Virus record (IMG/VR): IMGVR_UViG_3300042451_000105
Coordinates: 1 to 64,000 of that record
From: a virus
Direction: 5' to 3' (one strand)
DNA length: 64,000 bases
Positions 1 through 7,316 of the stretch are shown one piece after another. A program made the position numbers and the translations under genes. The number at the start of each line of letters is the position of its first letter. Position 1 is the first letter of the stretch. The notes beneath the pieces were generated by a model. That model made no database searches, was not told where the DNA came from, and saw only the letters and a list, made by a program, of their open reading frames with translations.

Positions 1-246
1 ATGACAAACAATAAACAACAGACGGCAGTTGAACAATTTCTAAATGCTATTAAAGACCAAATTCTACTGAGTAAAGAACATCTTGAAATGATAGAATCTT
101 ATGCAGACCAATGCAAAGAAATGGAGAAGGAAAGAATTGAAACTGCATACAACAAAGGAACAGTTCATGGAATTGATTATCCTGAAAGTACACTACCAAT
201 AACTGGTGAACAATACTACAACGAAACATACGGAGATAACAAATGA
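1..246 (+). CDS. Small hypothetical protein (81 aa)
   Basis: Function not recognised. The protein is short, charged and probably helical through residues 5-50. It ends in a YYNETYG-type tail that resembles the HYNKTFG tail of the third gene in this row, so the two look like distant paralogues. The ATG is the first base of the window, so a longer upstream start cannot be excluded. The tail codons for Gly-Asp-Asn-Lys also spell a GGAG ribosome-binding site for the next gene, whose ATG overlaps this stop as ATGA. Confidence 0.6.
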   Translation: MTNNKQQTAVEQFLNAIKDQILLSKEHLEMIESYADQCKEMEKERIETAYNKGTVHGIDYPESTLPITGEQYYNETYGDNK

Positions 247-539
247 AACTATACACGCAACATCAATTGTTAAACACTGCTGAGGCAATTAAAAATTACT
301 ACGAGAATAATCCAGATACTGCACAAGAAATGGTAAAAAAACATCTTATGAATTTAGCACCCGTTACTACAAAAAGAACTCTCATCATCTACAACACCAA
401 AGAAACAACGGAAGAAGAAGCAAGGCATCTATTAGAGATTCTAAATTGTGATGATTCAACTTTATGGGACAACGCAGACCATTGCGGTGTGCAAGTTTTA
501 GAAGTTCCAATACAAGGAGGTAACAATGAGCAACGATAA
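243..539 (+). CDS. Small hypothetical protein (98 aa)
   Basis: Not recognised. No signal peptide or membrane segment is visible. A basic, Thr-rich middle (residues 40-60) is followed by an acidic helix. The start overlaps the previous stop (ATGA) and is preceded by GGAG. The C-terminal Gly-Gly-Asn-Asn stretch encodes the AAGGAGG ribosome-binding site (514-520) of the following gene. Tight overlap on both sides supports a real, translationally coupled gene. Confidence 0.6.
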   Translation: MKLYTQHQLLNTAEAIKNYYENNPDTAQEMVKKHLMNLAPVTTKRTLIIYNTKETTEEEARHLLEILNCDDSTLWDNADHCGVQVLEVPIQGGNNEQR

Positions 540-801
540 ACAAGACCATATTGGTGACACCAACAAAATGCTAGGAGTAGTAGACTGGTTAGAACAAGAG
601 TTTTTAAAACTTGAATCTACGGTAGGTGTACAAGGAGTATTCTATGAACTATTAGAACAAGCCAAAGAAAAGCATAAGAAAGAAATGATAAACTTTACTA
701 CGGATTGGTATCATAATGGTTCTTTATTGGGTGGTGAAATTTTAGTATCAACAAGTGTTAAGGAACATTATAATAAAACATTTGGAGGCAACAATGACTA
801 A
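526..801 (+). CDS. Small hypothetical protein, paralogous tail to first gene (91 aa)
   Basis: Not recognised. A perfect AAGGAGG at 514-520, five bases before the ATG, fixes the start; such a strong Shine-Dalgarno site is unusual for Bacteroidota. The C-terminal half (WYHNG, then EHYNKTFGG) parallels the first gene of the window (AYNKG, then QYYNETYG), suggesting duplication of a small family. The last codons encode the GGAGG of the next gene. Confidence 0.65.
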   Translation: MSNDKQDHIGDTNKMLGVVDWLEQEFLKLESTVGVQGVFYELLEQAKEKHKKEMINFTTDWYHNGSLLGGEILVSTSVKEHYNKTFGGNND

Positions 802-1132
802 AGAATCTATATCTCCACTTATTGAAAAGCTACTTAGTGAAGTATCTCCTGAACAGTTTGAAGCTACTAGCAAACAAATGGAATCTCAAGGTCCTAGAGC
901 AGAAGCTCAAGACTTAGTTTTATCTTTCTACTACAGATTACCTAACAATGGCAGCCTTAAAACCGGGATTAACAGTTGTGAGTCCCGGTATAAAGAAGCT
1001 GTGATATGTGCTATGGTTGCTGTTAATAAAATCATAAGTATTGCTCCTTGGGGAGGTGATATTGACGGTGAAATTGAGGAAGGGTCTAAGGAATACTATC
1101 AACAAGTAAAACAAGAACTAGAAAAACTATGA
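794..1132 (+). CDS. Small hypothetical phage protein (112 aa)
   Basis: Not recognised by function. I chose ATG 794 rather than an in-frame start 39 bases upstream because GGAGG (784-788) sits six bases before 794. The C-terminal half has the pattern of alternating hydrophobic helix (residues 66-85) and a YYQQVKQELEKL-type tail, common in small Bacteroidota phage proteins of unknown role. The stop overlaps the next ATG. Confidence 0.65.
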   Translation: MTKESISPLIEKLLSEVSPEQFEATSKQMESQGPRAEAQDLVLSFYYRLPNNGSLKTGINSCESRYKEAVICAMVAVNKIISIAPWGGDIDGEIEEGSKEYYQQVKQELEKL

Positions 1133-1491
1133 GCAAGATTAAACAAGACAAAATATACCTAACTCAAGATGAGAATGGTAATCTAAAAATGGATGATGAA
1201 GTAGGTAAGGTACTGTTTGGTGATCCTAATGCTAACGCTAAATATAAACTAGTTCGTGAACGTGATGGTTTGACACATTATGGAAGAGAGATGGGATGGA
1301 TTGAATGGGGATACAATGGTAGGTTTAGTGACTTACATAAAGAACCCAAAATTGGTTTATCTTGTATATTAGATCCACACCGAATAAGTTTCACTTGGCT
1401 AACAACTTCTATTACGGAAATTGTGGAAGAGCGAGAAGATTATATTAAATTTAAAACCACAAATAGCATCTACGAATTATTTAAGTTATGA
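1129..1491 (+). CDS. Small hypothetical protein (120 aa)
   Basis: Not recognised. The protein is mixed alpha/beta by eye and soluble, with a Gly/Trp-containing middle (GWIEWGYNGRF). It overlaps both neighbours by four bases (ATGA), consistent with translation from a single polycistronic message. No nucleic acid or metal-binding motif is visible. Confidence 0.6.
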   Translation: MSKIKQDKIYLTQDENGNLKMDDEVGKVLFGDPNANAKYKLVRERDGLTHYGREMGWIEWGYNGRFSDLHKEPKIGLSCILDPHRISFTWLTTSITEIVEEREDYIKFKTTNSIYELFKL

Positions 1492-1910
1492 GTGAAGAAT
1501 ATAATGAGTGGTACTGGAGACTCTACAGATGGTTTAGATGGGAGTTTAAATACCAACACAAATACATTAAGTACGGAGTTAAGAACTTATATAAATGGTT
1601 CTGGATAATCTGGAAAGATAGAGACTGGGACCACTATTATATCTTTCAGGTACTAAAATTTAAATTAGAGAAACAAGCTAAACATTTAGCCGAAAATGGT
1701 TTTCATAATAATGCTCAACGAGATGCAGAGTTAATGATGACTTGTGTTAGATTAATTGATAAGCTCCAAAATGAGTATTACTATGATGAGCTATGTAAAT
1801 CCGGTGTAAGGTCATCTGAAGCAGTTAAAAATGTAATAGCTAAACACAAAAAAGCAAAACGTTTATTATTTAAAATAATGAATGATAGGATTGAGGAATG
1901 GTGGGATTAA
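1488..1910 (+). CDS. Tryptophan-rich basic hypothetical protein (140 aa)
   Basis: Not recognised. The first 55 residues are unusually rich in Trp, Tyr and Lys (WYWRLYRWFRW, then YKWFWIIWKDRDW), which suggests an amphipathic, possibly membrane-surface or nucleic-acid-contacting region rather than a normal transmembrane helix. The rest is a charged helical domain with a basic stretch (HKKAKR) near the end. The start overlaps the previous stop. Confidence 0.6.
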   Translation: MSEEYNEWYWRLYRWFRWEFKYQHKYIKYGVKNLYKWFWIIWKDRDWDHYYIFQVLKFKLEKQAKHLAENGFHNNAQRDAELMMTCVRLIDKLQNEYYYDELCKSGVRSSEAVKNVIAKHKKAKRLLFKIMNDRIEEWWD

Positions 1911-1922
1911 AATAAAAAAATT

Positions 1923-2207
1923 ATGGCAAGAACAACAAGAGAACAAAAAAGAGAACAAGCACTAATTGACATCATCAATCAGATGTTTATCATTGCAGGT
2001 CATGATGTTACATTTGATGACATCAAAGACCGTAAAGATGATTGGTTTACTGACTGGACTATGACTACTGCACAAGCAGAAGAATGGAAAAAGTGGGGTG
2101 TAGATTATCTTAGAAAAGAACTAAAGATGAATAAAGGATTAGCAGAGAAAGAGATGATGTGGGTTAATGTACAATGGGGACTTAAATACTCAGATTTTAA
2201 CATATGA
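1923..2207 (+). CDS. Small hypothetical protein (94 aa)
   Basis: Not recognised. A basic N-terminus (residues 1-15, Arg/Lys/Gln) is followed by an acidic, Trp-containing helical region with a TTAQAEEWKKW segment. The start lies 12 bases after the previous stop behind an A-rich leader, the usual Bacteroidota pattern in place of a Shine-Dalgarno site. The stop overlaps the next ATG. Confidence 0.6.
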   Translation: MARTTREQKREQALIDIINQMFIIAGHDVTFDDIKDRKDDWFTDWTMTTAQAEEWKKWGVDYLRKELKMNKGLAEKEMMWVNVQWGLKYSDFNI

Positions 2208-2443
2208 AAGAACAAGATATAATTAATTTAGGATTTGAGAAGGAGTTTGGTGAGAACAATAGTTTTTATTACTATACATTAAATATTGGTAGTGATTATA
2301 CACCACTGTGTTTAATATCTAATGCAAATGATGATACTGTAGATGAAAACTGGTGGTATGTTAGCATACTTAACTATGAGTCTATTAAGTTTAAAGAGCG
2401 AGATAAGCTAAGAGATTTTATATATCTTTTAAATAATTTATAA
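2204..2443 (+). CDS. Small hypothetical protein (79 aa)
   Basis: Not recognised. It is an acidic, beta-rich small protein with aromatic clusters (NSFYYYTL, ENWWYVS) and no export signal. The four-base overlap with the preceding gene supports expression as part of the same unit. Its stop is one base before the ATG of a tiny membrane protein. Confidence 0.55.
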   Translation: MKEQDIINLGFEKEFGENNSFYYYTLNIGSDYTPLCLISNANDDTVDENWWYVSILNYESIKFKERDKLRDFIYLLNNL

Positions 2444-2444
2444 T

Positions 2445-2606
2445 ATGAAACTATTTATATTTAGAATAACTCTTTTGTCTTTAATGTTCTTCTTTGGATT
2501 AATAGGTTTTGTAATACTTATACTAGAAGCAATAGTTGAAAGCATTACTACATTACTTTACAAGATAAATGATTTTTTAGAAGAAAAACTAAACTCACTT
2601 AAATGA
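2445..2606 (+). CDS. Tiny single-span membrane protein (53 aa)
   Basis: A 53-residue frame between the preceding gene and thyA. It has a basic N-terminus (MKLFIFR), one long hydrophobic helix at about residues 8-30 (TLLSLMFFFGLIGFVILIL) and a charged amphipathic tail ending NSLK. Its stop overlaps the thyA ATG (ATGA), and it starts one base after the previous stop. This exact packing is the main evidence that it is real. The role is unknown; small phage membrane proteins of this shape often act in lysis timing or exclusion. Confidence 0.55.
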   Translation: MKLFIFRITLLSLMFFFGLIGFVILILEAIVESITTLLYKINDFLEEKLNSLK

Positions 2607-3637
2607 ACAGTATAGATACACAATATCAGATCCTACTTCAATCTATCTTAGATTACGGAATAGAGAAGTCAGATAGGACGGGAACAGGTACTAAGTCAAT
2701 CTTTGGTTACACCATTAGGCACAGGATGAGTGAGGGATTTCCTCTCTTAACTACTAAGAAGATGCCCTGGAAGACAATAGTAACTGAATTGCTGTGGTTT
2801 TTAAAAGGTGACACAAACATTAAGTATCTCTTAGATAACGGATGTAATATTTGGACAGGAGACGCTTACAAATCCTACCGTGAAGCAAGACCAGACGATA
2901 ATCATGCTTACACTATAGAAGAGTTTGCAGAACAAATCAAGACTAATTCTGACTTTGCTGCTAGATACGGTGAGTTAGGTCCTATTTATGGTGCTCAGTG
3001 GAGAAAATGGCCTTCAACAGACTTAGCAGGAGGTTCAATTGACCAGATTAAAAGTCTAATCCACAATCTTAAACACAATCCAGACTCTAGAAGACTGATG
3101 GTTAGTGCTTGGAATGTAGATGCTCTTGAAGATATGGTACTTCCTCCTTGTCATTATGGATTTCAAGTTTATACAAGAGAATTGAGTAGAGTAGAAAGAG
3201 TAGAAAATTATAACTTTAAGTTTGAAAATAAAATAGACGTACCCTTCATGAAAGTAAACTTAGGAGATGCCATAGAAAATACTATTGATACAGCTTTAAC
3301 TCAAGCTAACATACCGACCAGAGCAATCTCTTTAATGTGGAATCAGCGTTCAGTAGATGCATTCTTAGGTCTTCCTTTTAATATTGCTTCTTATGCCCTG
3401 TTATTGACTATGATTGCTGATGAGGTTAACATGATACCTGACCAATTAATAGGTAACTTAGGTGATACTCATCTTTATCTTAATCACATTGAACAAGCCC
3501 AAGAACAGATTACAAGAACACCCTATCAATTACCCACTGTACATGTTAGAGATGGAATCTTTTGCAGTTCTATTAATGATATTATCTTAGAAAACTACTT
3601 ATGTCATCCCCCGATCAAAGCACCCCTCTCAAACTAG
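2603..3637 (+). CDS. thyA: Thymidylate synthase (ThyA family)
   Basis: Methylates dUMP to dTMP using methylenetetrahydrofolate. Visible family motifs, in order, are RTGTGTKSIFG near residue 25, GPIYGAQWR, RRLMVSAWN, the catalytic-cysteine segment LPPCHYGFQVY (Cys183), QRSVDAFLGLPFNIASYA and LGDTHLYLNH. The Asn in LPFNIASYA, which discriminates dUMP from dCMP in this family, is kept, so a dCMP hydroxymethylase is less likely. At 344 residues it is longer than the 264 of E. coli ThyA. Extra residues lie around 80-125 and 190-225. It overlaps the genes on both sides. Together with the dCTP deaminase-like gene and ung it points to a thymidine supply route. Confidence 0.95.
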   Translation: MNSIDTQYQILLQSILDYGIEKSDRTGTGTKSIFGYTIRHRMSEGFPLLTTKKMPWKTIVTELLWFLKGDTNIKYLLDNGCNIWTGDAYKSYREARPDDNHAYTIEEFAEQIKTNSDFAARYGELGPIYGAQWRKWPSTDLAGGSIDQIKSLIHNLKHNPDSRRLMVSAWNVDALEDMVLPPCHYGFQVYTRELSRVERVENYNFKFENKIDVPFMKVNLGDAIENTIDTALTQANIPTRAISLMWNQRSVDAFLGLPFNIASYALLLTMIADEVNMIPDQLIGNLGDTHLYLNHIEQAQEQITRTPYQLPTVHVRDGIFCSSINDIILENYLCHPPIKAPLSN

Positions 3638-3798
3638 ACTTAAAGGGTTTTACTGCTAAGCAGTATGCTGCCCTTATTATTAAAGAAGAATTAAAACTTA
3701 CTCATGGACAAGGTGGTATAAAAATGGGTACTAATAGAGAAACTTTTGCTAGACTTTATAGAAGAGCTAAACTTAAAGAAAATGCCAAATCAATGTAA
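3601..3798 (+). CDS. Small basic hypothetical protein (65 aa)
   Basis: Not recognised. It is Lys/Arg-rich and helical, with a segment around residues 38-60 (GGIKMGTNRETFARLYRRAKLK) that could be a helix-turn-helix. It overlaps the last 37 bases of thyA in another frame and the start of the following zinc-ribbon gene. The long overlap on the 5' side makes the exact start uncertain. Confidence 0.45.
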   Translation: MSSPDQSTPLKLDLKGFTAKQYAALIIKEELKLTHGQGGIKMGTNRETFARLYRRAKLKENAKSM

Positions 3799-3952
3799 CT
3801 ACTGCTGTGTAGAAATACCTGAACAAGATGTACTTTGTGAAGAGTGCTACAACAGCCGGTACATGTTAGAAAAATATATTACTAAAGATGAAATACTTAA
3901 CGGCACTGATGAAAACAATCCATCATTCTATCAAATGGACGATGACGCATAG
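3782..3952 (+). CDS. Small zinc-ribbon protein (56 aa)
   Basis: Four cysteines arranged CxxC...CxxC (Cys5, Cys8, Cys19, Cys22) form a compact treble-clef or ribbon-like metal site, followed by an acidic helix. I chose ATG 3782 so that the protein starts immediately before the first cysteine; an upstream in-frame start at 3746 would lie wholly inside the previous gene. Function unknown; such mini zinc proteins often act as protein adaptors or bind nucleic acid. Confidence 0.6.
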   Translation: MPNQCNYCCVEIPEQDVLCEECYNSRYMLEKYITKDEILNGTDENNPSFYQMDDDA

Positions 3953-3973
3953 CGTTTTCCAAAAATTTTAATT

Positions 3974-4348
3974 ATGAAGACAAAACTAACTTTAATTATC
4001 CTGGCACCTTTAATGTTGCTGGGCTTTAATCAATTGTACTCTGTTATATACAAATTTAACAGAATGCGTAAACTGTATGTAGATAGATTCCAGTACTACA
4101 AAAGAAGAAATCTTATCAAAGACTCTTACTGTGAATACTATATCCAAGCTTTTGGTGAATTCAGGTTGTGGATGTTTAAAGAGTTTGTCTTTAACAAGCA
4201 TTACACAGTTAAACATTTCTTTAATAGCACTTATGTTTACAAGAACATGAATGCACATTACATTAAAGAATCCGGGGATGTACCATTCATGCCGGAGTTT
4301 AATAATATAATGGAACACTGGAAGTTACACAGTCTTAAAAGGGGGTAG
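3974..4348 (+). CDS. Membrane-anchored hypothetical protein (124 aa)
   Basis: Not recognised. A hydrophobic segment at residues 4-22 (LTLIILAPLMLLGF) after a short basic start looks like a signal anchor. The rest is basic and rich in Tyr and Phe. It is the last gene before a rho-independent terminator whose loop contains its stop codon, so it probably ends the first transcription unit. Confidence 0.6.
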   Translation: MKTKLTLIILAPLMLLGFNQLYSVIYKFNRMRKLYVDRFQYYKRRNLIKDSYCEYYIQAFGEFRLWMFKEFVFNKHYTVKHFFNSTYVYKNMNAHYIKESGDVPFMPEFNNIMEHWKLHSLKRG

Positions 4349-4368
4349 AAATATCCCCTTTATTTTTT
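4337..4368 (+). terminator. Rho-independent terminator
   Basis: Stem AAAGGGG (4338-4344) pairs with CCCCTTT (4355-4361), with a 10-base loop and a T-rich tract to 4368. It covers the stop of the preceding gene. Confidence 0.65.
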
Positions 4369-4375
4369 ATATTTG
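4368..4375 (+). promoter_or_regulatory. Bacteroidota -7 box (TATATTTG)
   Basis: TATATTTG matches the TAnnTTTG box of Bacteroidota sigma-ABfr promoters. It follows a terminator directly and ends six bases before the ATG at 4382, so a transcript would be nearly leaderless. No clear -33 TTTG box is seen upstream, which lowers confidence. Confidence 0.5.
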
Positions 4376-4381
4376 AAGGTT

Positions 4382-4648
4382 ATGACCCATACCCAAACAT
4401 TAATTGCTGAGACCTGTGATGAGATTAAAGAGTTACTTCTAGATAAGAATAGAAAATATGGTGACTCTGCAGTAAATCCTATCAGAATATTATCTAAAAG
4501 TAGTAATACTGAACAGATATTAGTAAGAATAGATGACAAATTAAATAGAATTAAAAATGCTCAATCTGATGAAGATGAGGATGTTATCACTGATTTAATT
4601 GGTTACCTGGTTTTATATAAAGTAGCTAAGAAGTTTAATAACCCCTAA
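4382..4648 (+). CDS. DUF1599-like protein (nucleotide-modification-associated domain)
   Basis: The pattern KNRKYGDSAVNPIR...EQILVRIDDKLNRI...DVITDLIGYLVLYKVA over residues 20-85 resembles the all-alpha DUF1599 family. That family has been called nucleotide modification associated domain 1 and is related in style to MazG-type folds. The acidic residues in DDKLNRI and DEDEDVITDL could bind metal. A TTG start nine bases upstream also exists; ATG 4382 fits the promoter better. Proximity to thyA suggests a role in nucleotide metabolism, but the reaction is unknown. Confidence 0.55.
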   Translation: MTHTQTLIAETCDEIKELLLDKNRKYGDSAVNPIRILSKSSNTEQILVRIDDKLNRIKNAQSDEDEDVITDLIGYLVLYKVAKKFNNP

Positions 4649-4657
4649 TTTATTAAG

Positions 4658-5320
4658 ATGAGAATAGTTTGTATATCTGACACGCACACAATGCATGAAG
4701 ATGTTAATCTTCCTAATGGTGATATATTAATACATGCTGGTGACTTTAGTAATAGAGGTGGTAAGAGTGATGTAGAAGATTTCTTTGGTTGGTTAATGCG
4801 CATTAAACCTAAGTATAGACATATAATATTTATTGCCGGTAATCATGATAAATCATTTGATAGTAAGTACGGAGAGATGCCAGACTGGTTATCAGAAGGT
4901 ATAGCAGAACTAGAGCAGAATAATATCTGGTATCTAAAAGATGCTCTAATAGAATTAGAGAGTATTAAATTTTATGGTATGCCTTGGACTCCTTGGTTTT
5001 ATGGAGATACATGGGCATTTAATAAAAGATTAGGCCCGGATATGCAAGAAGTTATAGATATGATTGAACCCTGTGATGTATTAATTACACATGGTCCACC
5101 AATGTATACTGGTGATCTAGCATCAAATAATGGACAACATGTAGGTTGTCCTCAGTTAAGAGAGAAAATAGAGGAGATCCAACCTAGATTACATGTCTTT
5201 GGACATATTCATGAAGGTAGCGGTATCCAAGCAGTAAATAGATGTATTCACGTTAATGCATCTCAGCTCAATGAGCACTATGAATTAATAAATATACCTT
5301 ATTCAATTGAACTACCATGA
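4658..5320 (+). CDS. Calcineurin-like metallophosphoesterase
   Basis: All metal-ligand motifs of the family are present in order: DTH (residues 8-10), GDILIHAGD, AGNHD, LITHGPP and HVFGHIH. This gives a two-metal phosphoesterase active site. At 220 residues it is close to the compact class often annotated as phage 3'-5' phosphodiesterases or phosphatases. Substrate cannot be read from the sequence; nucleotide or RNA/DNA ends are the likely candidates given the neighbours. The stop overlaps the next start. Confidence 0.85.
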   Translation: MRIVCISDTHTMHEDVNLPNGDILIHAGDFSNRGGKSDVEDFFGWLMRIKPKYRHIIFIAGNHDKSFDSKYGEMPDWLSEGIAELEQNNIWYLKDALIELESIKFYGMPWTPWFYGDTWAFNKRLGPDMQEVIDMIEPCDVLITHGPPMYTGDLASNNGQHVGCPQLREKIEEIQPRLHVFGHIHEGSGIQAVNRCIHVNASQLNEHYELINIPYSIELP

Positions 5321-5496
5321 TAAAAGTAGAATGCACTTACTACAACTTCTTTAGAAAGAAAGTTGGACAAAGGGACTACCCTTACATTTTTTTCTATCCA
5401 TTTCCATTTATTGCAATATCTAAAACTGGGATTACCCATAAGTTTAGTATTACATTAGGATGGTTGTTCTGGACAATTTATCTAAAATTTAAATGA
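5317..5496 (+). CDS. Tiny aromatic, membrane-associated protein (59 aa)
   Basis: A 59-residue frame that overlaps both neighbours by ATGA. It is rich in Phe, Tyr and Trp, with hydrophobic stretches YPYIFFYPFPFIAI (21-34) and FSITLGWLFWTIYL (43-56), and a basic end. The perfect start/stop coupling on both sides is the evidence for a real gene. Function unknown; possibly a two-pass or interfacial membrane protein. Confidence 0.55.
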   Translation: MIKVECTYYNFFRKKVGQRDYPYIFFYPFPFIAISKTGITHKFSITLGWLFWTIYLKFK

Positions 5497-6596
5497 CTAA
5501 AAGAGATCAAATACAACAAAATGCATTAATAGAAGTAATTAAATACAAAAGAAGTAGCGCTGTAATGAGTATGGGGTCCGGTAAAACTAAACTGGGCCTA
5601 ATGCATATGCAGTATTATCTACATGATCAAAGCAGATACCTAGTAGTAGCACCCAAAAGATCTATCTTCCAATCTTGGATTGATGATTGTAAAAAGTTTG
5701 AGTGTGAAGAGTTACTAGAGCATATCACCTTTACAACATACTTATCTTTAAGTAAGAATAAAACAGATTATGACTGTGTGTATCTAGATGAGATGCATAG
5801 TCTATTAGATAGTCACCTAGAGTGGCTTGACAGTTACCGGGGAAGAATACTAGGTCTAACAGGTACACCTCCTAAGAGAGGCTCTAAAGCAGATATAGTA
5901 TTTAAATATTGCCCGGTTAAGTTTACATACACTGTAGATACCGCAATTGATGATAAAATTCTTAATGACTATGAGATCCATGTGCATACTATGCCATTGG
6001 ATACTAGAAATAACATTAAGAAAGAATCTAAAAAGACCGGTACATGGTATACATCTGAGTATAAGCAATACAGTTTCTGGAATAACAAACTACAGAATGC
6101 CAGCAGTGATAAAGAAGTAAGATTCTTAAGAATCATGCGTATGAAAACACTGATGAGCTTACCAAGCAAAGAGAAGTATGCTACACATCTTATGAATAGC
6201 AGCACTAATAAATGTATAGTGTTTGCCAATACTAAAGAACAAGCAGATAAACTTTGTAGGTATAGTTACTATTCCGGGAATAAGAAATCTGAGGACAATC
6301 TTCAGAAATTTAAAGATGGTACCATTGATAGACTAAGCTGTGTACTACAACTTAATGAAGGTATTAATATCCCTAATCTTAAAGAGGGTATTATCTTACA
6401 TAGTTACAGTAATGAGCGCAAGTCTAATCAACGTATAGGTAGATTGCTGAGACTAAATCCGGATGAGAAGTCTATAATCCATATACTATGCTATAGTAAT
6501 ACTATAGATGAGACATGGGTAAAGGAAGCCTTATCAGATTTAGATCAGAGTAAAATTGCCTGGAAACAGATTAACCAATTACAATTAGAGTTATGA
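5493..6596 (+). CDS. Superfamily 2 helicase (SNF2/DEAD-like)
   Basis: ATP-dependent DNA translocase or helicase. Motif I is GSGKT (28-32), motif II is DEMH (99-102), motif III is TGTP (123-126), and motif VI is RIGRLLRLNPDEK near the C-terminus, with a possible motif V around LNEGINIP. The first RecA domain covers about residues 1-165 and the second about 200-350. At 367 residues it is a minimal two-domain enzyme without accessory modules, like the small SNF2-type helicases common in crAss-like phages. It probably works in replication or recombination. Confidence 0.85.
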   Translation: MTKRDQIQQNALIEVIKYKRSSAVMSMGSGKTKLGLMHMQYYLHDQSRYLVVAPKRSIFQSWIDDCKKFECEELLEHITFTTYLSLSKNKTDYDCVYLDEMHSLLDSHLEWLDSYRGRILGLTGTPPKRGSKADIVFKYCPVKFTYTVDTAIDDKILNDYEIHVHTMPLDTRNNIKKESKKTGTWYTSEYKQYSFWNNKLQNASSDKEVRFLRIMRMKTLMSLPSKEKYATHLMNSSTNKCIVFANTKEQADKLCRYSYYSGNKKSEDNLQKFKDGTIDRLSCVLQLNEGINIPNLKEGIILHSYSNERKSNQRIGRLLRLNPDEKSIIHILCYSNTIDETWVKEALSDLDQSKIAWKQINQLQLEL

Positions 6597-6982
6597 AAGT
6601 ATTCACAACAACATTACTTAAGAAAGATGGTAAGTTAGATTTTAATAATGATGCCGTTAAAAAAGTATATAACCAATTTGTTGGAGTAGTACCGGATGGT
6701 TTTACTGTTAATGTAATCTTTGAATTAAATGGTCCTAAAGCTACACTAGCTCAAATATCTAAAGCACATGCTGCTTGTAGAGAGATAGCTGTGTTTACGG
6801 GACATAACTTTGAGGATGTAAAGTTATTAGTAAAAGAGAAGGCAGGATTGATTATAAAAAATAATAGTGATGGGGAAACCACCACTATTATTAAATCCTT
6901 TGCTGACTGCTCTAAGGAAGAGATGAGTCAGGTAATACAGGTTACTGAAGAAATGTGCGCTAATATGGGAATAGGATGTTAA
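6593..6982 (+). CDS. Possible NinB-like recombination protein
   Basis: The C-terminal half resembles the NinB/Orf recombination-mediator type: a helix with AQISKAHAACREIAVFTGHNFEDVKLLVKEKAG, then KSFADCSKEEMSQVIQVTEEMC, ending in NMGIGC. NinB proteins bind single-stranded DNA and replace RecFOR functions. At 129 residues the length is right. The match rests on general pattern only. The gene is coupled to the upstream helicase by a four-base overlap and converges on a minus-strand gene. Confidence 0.4.
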   Translation: MKVFTTTLLKKDGKLDFNNDAVKKVYNQFVGVVPDGFTVNVIFELNGPKATLAQISKAHAACREIAVFTGHNFEDVKLLVKEKAGLIIKNNSDGETTTIIKSFADCSKEEMSQVIQVTEEMCANMGIGC

Positions 6983-7278
6983 TTACCTAGGTTTTTAGCA
7001 TCCTCTTCAATTTCTTCAATAGTCTTGTATTCTGTAAGTCCTGATTCTAAACCTGCTTTTTCTATATCATTAATGAGAATAGCTAAAGTTTCATAATGAA
7101 ATTCCCAAGGTTCATTGTGTGTTTGATTCTTAATTTTTTCACCAGCAGTAGTTAACTCATCTTGAGTTTTATCTTTAAGTACATAAAACAATAAAGATTT
7201 TACTCTAGTTAAAAAAGCACCATTTACCTCAATCTTAACAATCGCAGAGAAAGGCAGCATTCCAATTTTTTCAGACAT
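6979..7278 (-). CDS. Hypothetical protein on a lone minus-strand island (99 aa)
   Basis: Not recognised. It has a mixed N-terminal domain (IVKIEVNGAFLTRVKSLLFYVL) and an acidic helical C-terminus. ATG 7278 is preferred over an upstream TTG because a consensus promoter box (CAAATTTA on the plus strand, 7284-7291) ends five bases before it. The stop overlaps that of the convergent plus-strand gene by three bases. Being transcribed against all its neighbours suggests separate regulation, for instance by an early or repressor-like role. Confidence 0.6.
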   Translation of the reverse strand: MSEKIGMLPFSAIVKIEVNGAFLTRVKSLLFYVLKDKTQDELTTAGEKIKNQTHNEPWEFHYETLAILINDIEKAGLESGLTEYKTIEEIEEDAKNLGN

Positions 7279-7283
7279 AATAA

Positions 7284-7316
7284 CAAATTTATACAATATG
7301 AGCACTATTCAACAAA
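7284..7316 (-). promoter_or_regulatory. Bacteroidota promoter inside the 5' end of ung
   Basis: On the minus strand: TTTG (7316-7313), a 21-base spacer, then TAAATTTG (7291-7284), a full match to TTTG-N19-21-TAnnTTTG. It drives the lone minus-strand gene, whose ATG is five bases downstream, and overlaps the first codons of the uracil-DNA glycosylase gene. Confidence 0.65.
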
